A DNA stretch of 64,000 nt, taken from Bacillota bacterium (lineage in GTDB: Bacteria > Bacillota > Bacilli > Paenibacillales > NBRC-103111). The notes under the pieces are model-generated. The model worked only from the letters and a program-made list of their open reading frames with translations, was not told the DNA's origin and did not search any database. Positions 26,055-33,636 of the stretch are shown here, in pieces; within the stretch, counting starts at the first letter, position 1, and each line of letters begins with the position of its first letter. The stretch spans positions 372,001 through 436,000 of the forward strand of contig JAEWIS010000023.1 in NCBI GenBank assembly GCA_023386955.1, given 5' to 3'. Position numbers and translations under genes: made by a program.

Positions 26055-26621
26055 ATGATGAATAAACTGAACCGGATCACAAAACCCGACACACGGTTCA
26101 TTCTCGGCTGTGCCTTTATCTTCATGGCTTTGGTTCTGTTGGTTATCAAAATGAACATGGAAGAACGCACTTATGCGCTGAAGGAGATTCCTAATGATAT
26201 TGTCAGCCGCATCTATGCGAGTGCCGGCGGCAAGAAAAATGTGAAAGCTGTTCGAATCGAAACAAGCAAGCAGATCGGGGACATGCTCGTATATGTGTAT
26301 TCCTATGAATATAAGAAAACGGGAGAGTCCAATAACTCGATTATCTATGTAAAGGAAAAGGACCGTTACAAGCTGTTGAATAGCGGGCAGTTAAGCTTCA
26401 AAATGAAAGGCAGTGTCCATAATAAAGGACTGCGGTCCACCATGATTCGTGGTTACCTGATTATGAGCGGGATTGTGAATGATCATGAATCCGATCAGTT
26501 TGAAATATCCTCAGGTAACATGAAAATTACGGACCGCTATGAAAGACACCAATATTTTATTCAAGGATATCTATTGGGCGATTCCAATCAAGTAACAGTA
26601 AAACCAATAACTCAACCATAA
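26055..26621 (+). CDS. Uncharacterised membrane-anchored protein
   Basis: I do not recognise this 188-residue protein. One N-terminal membrane helix (FILGCAFIFMALVLLVIKM, about 14-32) is followed by a domain of about 150 residues with alternating strands, predicted outside the cell. No lipobox or catalytic motif is visible. ATG 26055 has GGAAGGGAA upstream; ATG 26058 is equivalent. It is preceded by 200 bases without a gene and followed 32 bases later by the HAD gene. Confidence 0.75.
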   Translation: MMNKLNRITKPDTRFILGCAFIFMALVLLVIKMNMEERTYALKEIPNDIVSRIYASAGGKKNVKAVRIETSKQIGDMLVYVYSYEYKKTGESNNSIIYVKEKDRYKLLNSGQLSFKMKGSVHNKGLRSTMIRGYLIMSGIVNDHESDQFEISSGNMKITDRYERHQYFIQGYLLGDSNQVTVKPITQP

Positions 26622-26653
26622 CTGTCGTAGATCTCTGAGGAGGTTAAGCGTCG

Positions 26654-27196
26654 ATGAACGAAGGGAAGCTGGATATTCAAGCCGTGTTTATGGACCGGGA
26701 TGGAACAATTGGGGGGACAGGGCATTTTATCCATCCCCGGGATTTTACGTTGTACCCCATGGCTCAGGAGGCTATTGATCTTCTTAAAGCTAACGGAATC
26801 CCGGTATTTGCCGTTACCAATCAATACCGGATATCCCGGGGGGAAGCGACAGTTGCTGATTTTGAGGAACAGTTTCGGCAATTTGGATTTGACCAGGCCT
26901 ACATATGTCCGCATGAAGAAACATGCAATTGCCGTAAGCCAAAGCCGGGAATGCTGCTTGATGCAGCCCGGCAACACAGCCTCGATCTAACGAAATGTGC
27001 CGTAATCGGTGACGTAGGGGATACCGATATGCTGGCTGCGCACGCTGTTGGTGCCACAAAAATTCTGGTCCGTACCGGTTGGGGGGAGGGCTCTTTAACA
27101 AAATTTAGGACGAAATGGGCGGAGACGGAGCCAGATTATATTGCCAATGATGTATTGCATGCAGTTCTTTGGATTTTGCAACATGCCAAGTTGTAA
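26654..27196 (+). CDS. HAD-superfamily phosphatase (HisB-N/GmhB type)
   Basis: The 180-residue protein has nucleophile motif FMDRDGT (Asp14, Asp16), a motif II FAVTNQYRISRG, CPHEETCNCRKPKPGML typical of the histidinol-phosphate/heptose-bisphosphate phosphatase subgroup including its zinc-binding cysteine loop, and GDVGDTDMLAA. It dephosphorylates a small sugar or amino-alcohol phosphate; exact substrate unknown. ATG 26654 follows GAGGAGG by about nine bases. Confidence 0.88.
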   Translation: MNEGKLDIQAVFMDRDGTIGGTGHFIHPRDFTLYPMAQEAIDLLKANGIPVFAVTNQYRISRGEATVADFEEQFRQFGFDQAYICPHEETCNCRKPKPGMLLDAARQHSLDLTKCAVIGDVGDTDMLAAHAVGATKILVRTGWGEGSLTKFRTKWAETEPDYIANDVLHAVLWILQHAKL

Positions 27197-27337
27197 CCGT
27201 TTTAGGGGTTAAAATTTCCAAATTCATGTATATTTGAGCTACCATTTCGGATATGACTGGTTTATAGTTGTAATAGATTTGGAGCGTTATTAAGCGCCGC
27301 GGCTCCGAAGCTTCTATGACACCAGGAGGGATCTATC

Positions 27338-28156
27338 TTGAATGCTTTAACTCAAATTGGAATTGATGCAGGTGGAACGCTGATTAAGATTGCCTACATA
27401 GATCAAGGGAAGTTGGAGCTGGTTAAGTTTCCGACCCGGCAGATGGCGAAGGCTGTGGATTGGCTGAAACAGCATTTTCCCCAGGCGGAGTATTGTATCA
27501 CGGGTGGGAAAAGCGAGGTGCTCCAAAAGCGGCTGGAACAGAGCGTCAAGCAAATTGTGGAGTTCGAAGCCACCTGCAAGGGTGTACTCCGGCTGCTGCA
27601 GGACACAGAGAACGCTCCTCCCGAATTCGTGCTAACCAATGTGGGAACCGGCACCTCTATACATATTGTGAAACCGGAGGAGCACTTCCGGATCGGCGGA
27701 ACGGGAGTTGGGGGAGGAACGATGCTGGGGTTATCCAAGCTCCTGACCGGAGCAGGGGAATTCGGCGAGATTGTCCAAGAGGCTCCCCACGGATTGCGCG
27801 AGAAGGTGGATCTCAAGGTCAGCCATATTTATGAAGGGGCGGTGCCTCCGATTCCTGGCGATTTGACGGCGAGTAATTTCGGCCATATCCCTCATTCTCC
27901 CGAGGAGTTAAATCCATCCGATCTCTTGGCCTCTGTTATCGGGCTGGTGGGGGAAACCGTCACAACCGTAAGTGTACATGCGGCCTTGCAATATGGCGTT
28001 TCCTCAGTCGTCTATATCGGTTCATCCTTCATTGGGAACGATCTGTTGAAGAAGGTCGTGGTGGATTACACCATCCTGCGGGGTGGAACTCCCATCCTGT
28101 TGGATAAAGGGGAGTACAGCGGAGCCATCGGGGCGTTGTTGTCGTTAGGGGAATAA
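27338..28156 (+). CDS. coaW: Type II pantothenate kinase
   Basis: The 272-residue CoaW-like enzyme phosphorylates pantothenate in the first step of coenzyme A synthesis. It shows the actin-fold ATP-binding start IGIDAGGTLIKIAY, a VLTNVGTGTSIH motif, GGTGVGGGTMLGLSKLLTG and the C-terminal GEYSGAIGALLSLG, all as in staphylococcal CoaW. TTG 27338 is the only sensible start, with AGGAGGG about nine bases upstream. Whether it is the sole pantothenate kinase of the cell cannot be seen here. Confidence 0.92.
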   Translation: MNALTQIGIDAGGTLIKIAYIDQGKLELVKFPTRQMAKAVDWLKQHFPQAEYCITGGKSEVLQKRLEQSVKQIVEFEATCKGVLRLLQDTENAPPEFVLTNVGTGTSIHIVKPEEHFRIGGTGVGGGTMLGLSKLLTGAGEFGEIVQEAPHGLREKVDLKVSHIYEGAVPPIPGDLTASNFGHIPHSPEELNPSDLLASVIGLVGETVTTVSVHAALQYGVSSVVYIGSSFIGNDLLKKVVVDYTILRGGTPILLDKGEYSGAIGALLSLGE

Positions 28157-28194
28157 GAACTACCCATACGAGATTAAAAGCTGGAGGAGATTCA

Positions 28195-28686
28195 ATGAGC
28201 AATTATGAAGAAGGGCTGCAATTAATCGAAGAAAAGTTCGGCAATGGCAAAGACAATGTAATTTCCCTTGCGACGATTGCGCGGGAGCCAGGAGCCAACG
28301 GGATGCAACGCCCGGTTGTCCGCAGTGTAGACGCTTATTACGAGGACGGCACATTTTATGTGGTTACCTATGGGAAATCAAACAAAATGCAGCAAATCGC
28401 AAACAACGCGGAGGTATCAATTGCAGGTTGCTTAGAGATGTTTACCGCTAGTGGGATAGCAGAAAACCTGGGATGGGTGCTTGATCCCAATAATGCCGAA
28501 ATAAGAACCAAGCTCCGTACAGCGTTTTCTGAATGGTACGATATGGCCAACAATGAAAAAGACGAAAATTGCTGCATCTTAGCCATCCATCTTACAAAGG
28601 GAACCTTAAACATCAATCATTGGGAAAAATTATACCACATGGATTTTGTGAATAAGACCCACATGGAAAATGGGGGTATATTTTAG
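28195..28686 (+). CDS. Pyridoxamine 5'-phosphate oxidase-family flavoprotein
   Basis: The 163-residue split beta-barrel protein of the PPOX/FMN-binding type shows NVISLATI, RPVVRSVDAYYEDGTFYVVT and KMQQIANNAEVSIAG, which match the FMN-binding half-barrel. It is probably an FMN- or F420-like reductase of unknown substrate rather than PdxH itself. ATG 28195 follows GGAGGAG. A terminator closes the unit. Confidence 0.87.
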   Translation: MSNYEEGLQLIEEKFGNGKDNVISLATIAREPGANGMQRPVVRSVDAYYEDGTFYVVTYGKSNKMQQIANNAEVSIAGCLEMFTASGIAENLGWVLDPNNAEIRTKLRTAFSEWYDMANNEKDENCCILAIHLTKGTLNINHWEKLYHMDFVNKTHMENGGIF

Positions 28687-28702
28687 AGACTAAATGAACA
28701 TC

Positions 28703-28737
28703 AAGCTCTCCCGCTGCATAGGGGGAGCTTTTTTTCA
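28703..28737 (+). terminator. Terminator after the PPOX gene
   Basis: AAGCTCTCCC and GGGGGAGCTT pair with one mismatch around an eight-base loop, followed by a T run. Confidence 0.85.
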
Positions 28738-28766
28738 TGGGGACGGCGGGAAAATCAATATGGTAA

Positions 28767-28799
28767 AAAAAGAGAAATAAGATTAATAATTCTCTTTTT
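28767..28799. promoter_or_regulatory. Inverted repeat AAAAAGAGAA/TTCTCTTTTT
   Basis: A perfect 10-base inverted repeat has a 13-base AT-rich loop and ends in T residues. It lies between a terminator and the next gene, so it could be a second weak terminator or an operator. A TTATAAT box lies about 60 bases downstream. Confidence 0.4.
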
Positions 28800-28916
28800 A
28801 CATTGATGGATAGAGCCGATATCCCGTTATTGCCTTGTCTTTTCTTGTTTTCGCCTTATTATAATTATTACCTAAAATGCCCATAGTAATATTAAAAGGT
28901 GTAGAGGTGATGATGG

Positions 28917-29447
28917 GTGGAATATTGGTCAGAGGTAATGAACCGTTTGGATCTTCATGCCAAAGGTGCTTGGGTGGTATACAGTACAGGCGCTTTGCTC
29001 CTCCTGCTTGCTCTTCTTTTGAAACGAAAACTGACTTGGCGGGAATACTACGTGACCTTCGGAATGATCTCAACGGCAGCATGGTTGGGTAACATCGTCT
29101 TATTTTTTCAGCTGGATCTGCTCGATTCCGGGGACCCCTCCATCGGCGGCATTGCGGATATCATCGTATTTACCTTCGCACCGTCCAGCATATCCTTGTT
29201 ATTCTTGAATTTCTACAAGCCGAACATAAAGTGGGCGATGAGTATCGGCTTTACATTGCTGGCCGTTGCGCTGGAATACTGGCTGGTAACGGTTGGGTTC
29301 TTTACGCAGAAGGGCTGGCAGGTCTGGTATTCCATCCCTTTGTATTTTCTGTTTTTCTTCTTTTTCCTGCCCTGGCATTTGCGCTATGTGCGGGGAAAAG
29401 GGGAAGTTGTCGTAAGCTATACCTCAAGCTCCTTCCGGAGAAAATAG
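28917..29447 (+). CDS. CBO0543-like integral membrane protein
   Basis: The 176-residue protein has about five membrane helices, acidic luminal loops and a basic cytoplasmic tail (LRYVRGKGEV, SSFRRK). Its pattern resembles the CBO0543 family of Bacillota membrane proteins, which has no known function. Start GTG 28917 is forced: a stop codon lies just before it, and AGAGGTGA gives the ribosome site. Confidence 0.72.
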   Translation: MEYWSEVMNRLDLHAKGAWVVYSTGALLLLLALLLKRKLTWREYYVTFGMISTAAWLGNIVLFFQLDLLDSGDPSIGGIADIIVFTFAPSSISLLFLNFYKPNIKWAMSIGFTLLAVALEYWLVTVGFFTQKGWQVWYSIPLYFLFFFFFLPWHLRYVRGKGEVVVSYTSSSFRRK

Positions 29448-29660
29448 TCAGAGTGACAAATAAAGCAAAGTTTTGAATCCTTTCTTGTGTTATTGTATTA
29501 AAATTACATAAAAACCTGTTCTGTCAAGTTCTGAATAGGAATAGATATGAATCAGCAGCGTAAAAGGTGCACATTTTGCGGCTGCTGCATGGCATGGCGG
29601 GGAATCCCCGGTACATGCACACGTGAATCAGAAAATCGGATTGAAAGGCAGGAATGTCCA

Positions 29661-30329
29661 TTGAAAAAATGGTTAGTCATGATGTTATCCGCATGCTTGG
29701 TGTTTCTCAGCATCGGGGTTCATTCCGCAAGCGCAGCCCCCACTGTCGTTAACAGCACCATTTTGGTGAAGGCAGGGGAGACCTTCGATGGTAAGGGTCA
29801 AACATATGTGGCCAATCCCAGTACGCTTGGCGACGGCAGCCAAGCTGAAAATCAAAAACCCATTTTCCGTCTGGAAAATAATGCAACTCTGAAAAATGTC
29901 TATATTGGCGCCCCGGCCGCAGATGGCGTCCATGTATATGGAAACGCCACCATCTCGAATGTCACCTGGCTGGACGTAGGGGAGGATGCCCTAACGCTGA
30001 AGTCCTCCGGCACTGTGAATATTACAGGCGGGGGAGCGTACAAGGCCTATGACAAGGTGTTTCAGATGAATGCGTCCGGCACCATTAACATTAAAAATTT
30101 CAAGGCCAATGATATCGGCAAGCTGGCCCGGCAGAATGGAGGCACGTCCTATACAGTTGTATTTACGCTAGATAACTCGGACATCTCCGATGTGAAGGAT
30201 TCCATTTTCCGGACGGACAGCAGCTCCAGCTCTGCGAAAATAACCAATACCCGCTATCATAATGTGCCTACGTTGTTCAAGGGTTTTGCCAGCGGTAAAA
30301 CCAGCCAGTCCGGCAATACCAAATACTAA
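29661..30329 (+). CDS. Secreted pectate lyase, polysaccharide lyase family 3
   Basis: The 222-residue preprotein has signal peptide [16 protein letters not shown] with AxA-type cleavage after ASA (about residue 26), then the PL3 beta-helix. Recognisable strands are [49 protein letters not shown] and the conserved RTDSSSS. It cleaves polygalacturonate outside the cell by calcium-dependent beta-elimination. I start it at TTG 29661, which begins the signal peptide and has GGCAGGA upstream. The in-frame ATG at 29547 would add a cysteine-rich stretch ahead of the signal. Confidence 0.9.
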   Translation: MKKWLVMMLSACLVFLSIGVHSASAAPTVVNSTILVKAGETFDGKGQTYVANPSTLGDGSQAENQKPIFRLENNATLKNVYIGAPAADGVHVYGNATISNVTWLDVGEDALTLKSSGTVNITGGGAYKAYDKVFQMNASGTINIKNFKANDIGKLARQNGGTSYTVVFTLDNSDISDVKDSIFRTDSSSSSAKITNTRYHNVPTLFKGFASGKTSQSGNTKY

Positions 30330-30362
30330 GGTTTTAACTTAGCCATCGTCAATTGACAGGGG

Positions 30363-30403
30363 CAGCCCGTTCTTCTTTTTCTAGAAGAGCGGGCTGTTTT
30401 GTT
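30363..30403 (+). terminator. Terminator after the PL3 gene
   Basis: CAGCCCGTTCTTC pairs with GAAGAGCGGGCTG (one bulge), then TTTTG. Confidence 0.85.
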
Positions 30404-30486
30404 ATATCTAAAATTTCCTGTACGAACAGGGAAAGACTGGTTTATAGTGGAAACGTGTGAGAGCGGATCAGGGAGGCGGGGAGTTT

Positions 30487-31038
30487 TTGAAGCTGTCTAC
30501 GGAAAGGTTCATGAATAGAGATTTTGTTGAAGGGGATTGGCTTCAGATTCATACTTACTGCTCTGACGAAGAGGTAACCCGGTATACATTCTGGGGACCG
30601 AATACAGAAGAGCAGACCCGGCAATTTGTTGATGCGGCCATACGAAGCCAATTCGAGCTGCCCCGGACAACTTATGAAATGGTTATTGCCGATTCATCAA
30701 GCGGTGAGGTAGTGGGAAATTGTTGTCTCAAAGCGGAGAAATCCAATGCGGAGCTTGGGTATACCATCTCCAAAGTCCATTGGGGCAAAGGCATCGCCAC
30801 GGAAGTGGCCCGTTCCATGCTGGAGTTTGGCTTCCGGGAATTGAAGCTCCATCGGATATATGCCACCTGCCGGCCGGAGAATACCGGTTCTTATAAGGTT
30901 ATGGAGAAAATCGGTATGAAACGGGAAGGCCACCTGAGAGAGCATTTTCTGAAAAATGGGAAGTGGCAGGATTCCTACCTTTATTCAATTCTCGAGAGTG
31001 AGTATGTTTGTGGAAGCGACAAAGGAGAACCAACATGA
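30487..31038 (+). CDS. RimJ/RimL-like GNAT acetyltransferase
   Basis: The 183-residue protein begins KLSTERFMNRDFVEGDW, the usual start of this subgroup. It has acetyl-CoA motif HWGKGIATEVAR and the HRIYATCRPENTGSYKVMEK segment. I chose TTG 30487 behind GGAGG; the upstream GTG 30457 adds ten unrelated residues. A palindrome CCTGTACGAACAGG (30417-30430) lies just before a TTTATAGT -10-like box. It is coupled to the next GNAT through a four-base overlap. Confidence 0.87.
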   Translation: MKLSTERFMNRDFVEGDWLQIHTYCSDEEVTRYTFWGPNTEEQTRQFVDAAIRSQFELPRTTYEMVIADSSSGEVVGNCCLKAEKSNAELGYTISKVHWGKGIATEVARSMLEFGFRELKLHRIYATCRPENTGSYKVMEKIGMKREGHLREHFLKNGKWQDSYLYSILESEYVCGSDKGEPT

Positions 31039-31544
31039 TACTGGAAAGCCAACGATTACTCATCCGGCCCTACACAACAGAGGATGTCCACGAGCTGTAT
31101 GGGATTCTGTCCGACCCGGATACCATAGCCTTCTGGCCGAAGCCGTTCAGCCTGGCCCAAGTAGAGGATTGGATTCAACATAGAGGCATCGAAAATTATG
31201 GTATTGGCATCGGGCGATGTGCTGTCCTGTTGAAGGAAACGGGAGACCTTATTGGAGATGCGGGCATTGTGAACCAGGTCCTTGACGGCAACCCGGAATA
31301 CGACCTAGGCTACATTATTCATGCCCAATATTGGGGACATGGTTATGGAGGAGAAGCTGCTGCCGAAATCATGCGGTATGGTTTTGAGGAGCTGCAGCTG
31401 CCGCGGCTGTGCGCCAATATGCCGGCGGAGCATATTTCCTCCCGGAGGGTGGCTGAAAAGCTGGGCATGCAGCTGGAAAAGGAGTTTATCAACACAAGAA
31501 ACAGGGATGTGCTGACCTGTTTGTATAGTAAAAATAAGGTGTGA
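31035..31544 (+). CDS. RimJ/RimL-like GNAT acetyltransferase
   Basis: The 169-residue protein has family start ILESQRLLIRPYTTEDV, acetyl-CoA motif YWGHGYGGEAAAEI and the C-terminal SSRRVAEKLGMQ. ATG 31035 overlaps the stop of the preceding GNAT (ATGA) and has AAAGGAGAA upstream. The pair is probably translated together. Acceptors unknown. Confidence 0.88.
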   Translation: MILESQRLLIRPYTTEDVHELYGILSDPDTIAFWPKPFSLAQVEDWIQHRGIENYGIGIGRCAVLLKETGDLIGDAGIVNQVLDGNPEYDLGYIIHAQYWGHGYGGEAAAEIMRYGFEELQLPRLCANMPAEHISSRRVAEKLGMQLEKEFINTRNRDVLTCLYSKNKV

Positions 31545-31554
31545 GCGTATGTAA

Positions 31555-31590
31555 AACAGACCATCTGCGGAAGCGGACGGTCTGTTTTTG
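31555..31590. terminator. Terminator between GNAT pair and aminopeptidase
   Basis: AACAGACC and GGTCTGTT flank a 16-base loop, with TTTTTG after. It sits between convergent genes and may serve both. Confidence 0.8.
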
Positions 31591-31602
31591 ATAAACAAAG
31601 GA

Positions 31603-33381
31603 CTAGAGCGCAGCAGTCTCCTGCTTGAGCCATTCCTTATGGGCATCGTCCAGATGAACGGACAGCTTATCGTACACCTGCTGATGGTAGGCATTGATCC
31701 ACTCCAGCTCGAAGGGGGAGAGAAGTGCAGCGTCAATGGCCTTCCGGTCGATGGGCAGGAAGCACAACGTTTCGAACCGGAGGAAGGAGCCAAACTCCGT
31801 GGTTTCATCCTGGATGACCAGGAGTGTATTCTCCGTACGGATGCCGTGACGCCCTTCCTTATATACACCGGGTTCTACCGTGATGCTCATGCCGGGCTCC
31901 AGCCGGACGTTCAGCAGCTTCTGGTTAAACCGGTGAGGCTCCTCATGGACATTGGAGAAATAACCGACCCCGTGGCCGGTGCCGCATTTGTAATCCAGTC
32001 CGTTATCCCACAAGGGCTTCCGGGCCAGCACATCCAGATGGGAGCCGGTGGTGCCGTACAGGAATTTAGCGGTGGATAAAGCAATAACCGATTTCAGCAC
32101 CAGCGTAAAGTCCTTGATCTGTTCATCCGTCAGCTTGCCCAGGGCAAGGGTACGGGTGATGTCTGTGGTGCCGTTCAGGAAATGCGAACCGGAATCCAAC
32201 AGATAAAACCCTTCATTCTTCAGGGTATATTGGGCATCAGGCAGAGCCCGGTAATGCATCATAGCAGCGTGATCACCATAAGCGGAAATGGTGGAGAAGC
32301 TCAGGTCAACGAACAGCGGCAGCTCCTTGCGGAATTCCAGTCCCTTCAGATCCGCGTCGGTTTCAGTTACGTCCTGATGCGGCACGGTTTCCTTCAGCCA
32401 CTTGAACAGCTTGACCAACGCCACCGCGTCCTTGATATAGGAATCGCGAATATTGCCGATTTCCACTTCGTTTTTGATGGCTTTGATTGGGGTGACCAGT
32501 CCTTCGGAGATGATTTTCCGGGCGGACACGGGAATGGCGCGGTAGAGGCTGGCATTGGTTTTTTCCGGATCCAGCAGGATAGAGGTGTTATCGTCCAGCT
32601 TGCCCAGGAAGCTGTAAATCTCTCCATACCCTTGGATATGGATGCCATCCTGCATAAGAAGCTTCCGTTCCGCCTGACCAACCTTGTGCGGCTCAACGAA
32701 AAGATAAGCCGCTTGTTCGCCGATAACGGCATAAGCGGTCACATAAGGATTATGGGGAATATCATTGCCCCGGATATTAAACAGCCAGCAGATTTCATCC
32801 AGCACCGGCAGCAGATAGAAGTCCGCATGGCGGGTTTTCATTGCTTGGCGGATCTCCGCCAGCTTCTCAAGCCGGGTTTTACCTGCATAAACGGCATCAT
32901 GTATGTAGAGTTTATCACCGGGAATAGCTGGCCGGTCTGACCACACTGCCCCAACCGGATCCAAATCCGTGCGAATGCTCGCCGATTTGCCTGCAAGCAG
33001 GGCGGACAGCTTATTGAAGGCACTCACAGATAGGCTTCTGCCATCCACTGCCAGACAGCCGCCTTGGGGCATAATCTCCGCCAGCCATTCCTCATGGCTT
33101 TGCACACCAAGCTCACCCATTTTGAAGAGCCGGATGCCGCTGCCCTCCAGTTGATTGGCCGCCTGGATAAAATATCTGCCGTCAGTCCACAGGCCTGCAT
33201 CCTCCCGGGCAATTACAGCGGTTCCGGCTGAACCGGTGAAGCCGGTAATCCACTGCCTGCCTTTCCAATACTCACCCACATATTCGCTCATGTGAGCGTC
33301 TGCGCTGGGCACCAGGCAAGCATCAATGCCTTCCTTTTCCATCCAAACTCGCAGTTGACTTAGCTTTTCGCTGGTATTCAT
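31603..33381 (-). CDS. Xaa-Pro aminopeptidase, M24 family
   Basis: The 592-residue three-domain enzyme has two creatinase-type N-terminal domains (about 1-300), then the pita-bread metallopeptidase domain. Metal ligands lie in LLDSGSHFLNGTTDITRT (two Asp), GTGHGVGYFSNVHE (His), TVEPGVY (Glu) and TENTLLVI (Glu). A short M24 C-terminal domain follows. It removes N-terminal residues preceding proline, in the cytoplasm. Its length matches the eukaryote-like APP1 subgroup rather than E. coli PepP (440). ATG 33381 lies nine bases after GAGGAG; the TTG six bases earlier is too close to the ribosome site. Confidence 0.93.
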   Translation of the reverse strand: MNTSEKLSQLRVWMEKEGIDACLVPSADAHMSEYVGEYWKGRQWITGFTGSAGTAVIAREDAGLWTDGRYFIQAANQLEGSGIRLFKMGELGVQSHEEWLAEIMPQGGCLAVDGRSLSVSAFNKLSALLAGKSASIRTDLDPVGAVWSDRPAIPGDKLYIHDAVYAGKTRLEKLAEIRQAMKTRHADFYLLPVLDEICWLFNIRGNDIPHNPYVTAYAVIGEQAAYLFVEPHKVGQAERKLLMQDGIHIQGYGEIYSFLGKLDDNTSILLDPEKTNASLYRAIPVSARKIISEGLVTPIKAIKNEVEIGNIRDSYIKDAVALVKLFKWLKETVPHQDVTETDADLKGLEFRKELPLFVDLSFSTISAYGDHAAMMHYRALPDAQYTLKNEGFYLLDSGSHFLNGTTDITRTLALGKLTDEQIKDFTLVLKSVIALSTAKFLYGTTGSHLDVLARKPLWDNGLDYKCGTGHGVGYFSNVHEEPHRFNQKLLNVRLEPGMSITVEPGVYKEGRHGIRTENTLLVIQDETTEFGSFLRFETLCFLPIDRKAIDAALLSPFELEWINAYHQQVYDKLSVHLDDAHKEWLKQETAAL

Positions 33382-33410
33382 GTGCAACGTCTCCTCAGAT
33401 TGACTTCAAC

Positions 33411-33425
33411 AGATAATGATTCTCT
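33411..33425 (-). promoter_or_regulatory. Weak Fur-like dyad upstream of the aminopeptidase gene
   Basis: AGATAATGATTCTCT matches the 7-1-7 Fur consensus at 12 of 15 positions and lies 30 bases upstream of the start codon. It is clearly poorer than the siderophore boxes and may be chance. Confidence 0.25.
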
Positions 33426-33511
33426 ACGAGAAGTATAACAGAATAATACCGTTTTTCACTTCATTGGGGTAAAACAGCACTTTGATAAAGCGGTGTAGTC
33501 AGATGCTGTTT

Positions 33512-33589
33512 TTTCACACCATTCCTGAAATTTCACACTAGCCTGCGCAAATTTCATACAAGAAGGACACAGCGTTAGCGGGTTATAGT
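33512..33589 (+). promoter_or_regulatory. Triple TTTCANAC repeat and -10 box before the GH110-like gene
   Basis: TTTCACAC at 33512-33519 and 33531-33538, and TTTCATAC at 33552-33559, are spaced 19 and 21 bases, all on one face of the helix. TATAGT at 33584-33589 is a -10 candidate, with no recognisable -35 (AGAAGG). This is the layout of an activator-dependent promoter of the AraC type. The regulator is not adjacent and cannot be named. Confidence 0.55.
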
Positions 33590-33636
33590 GGAGGGGGAAG
33601 TTATAGTTATTCCGTGTGGATTAGGAGGGATACACG

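Noticed and set aside
32182..32940. Plus-strand open frame opposite the aminopeptidase gene
   Set aside because: Antisense to the M24 enzyme, no ribosome site or domain.
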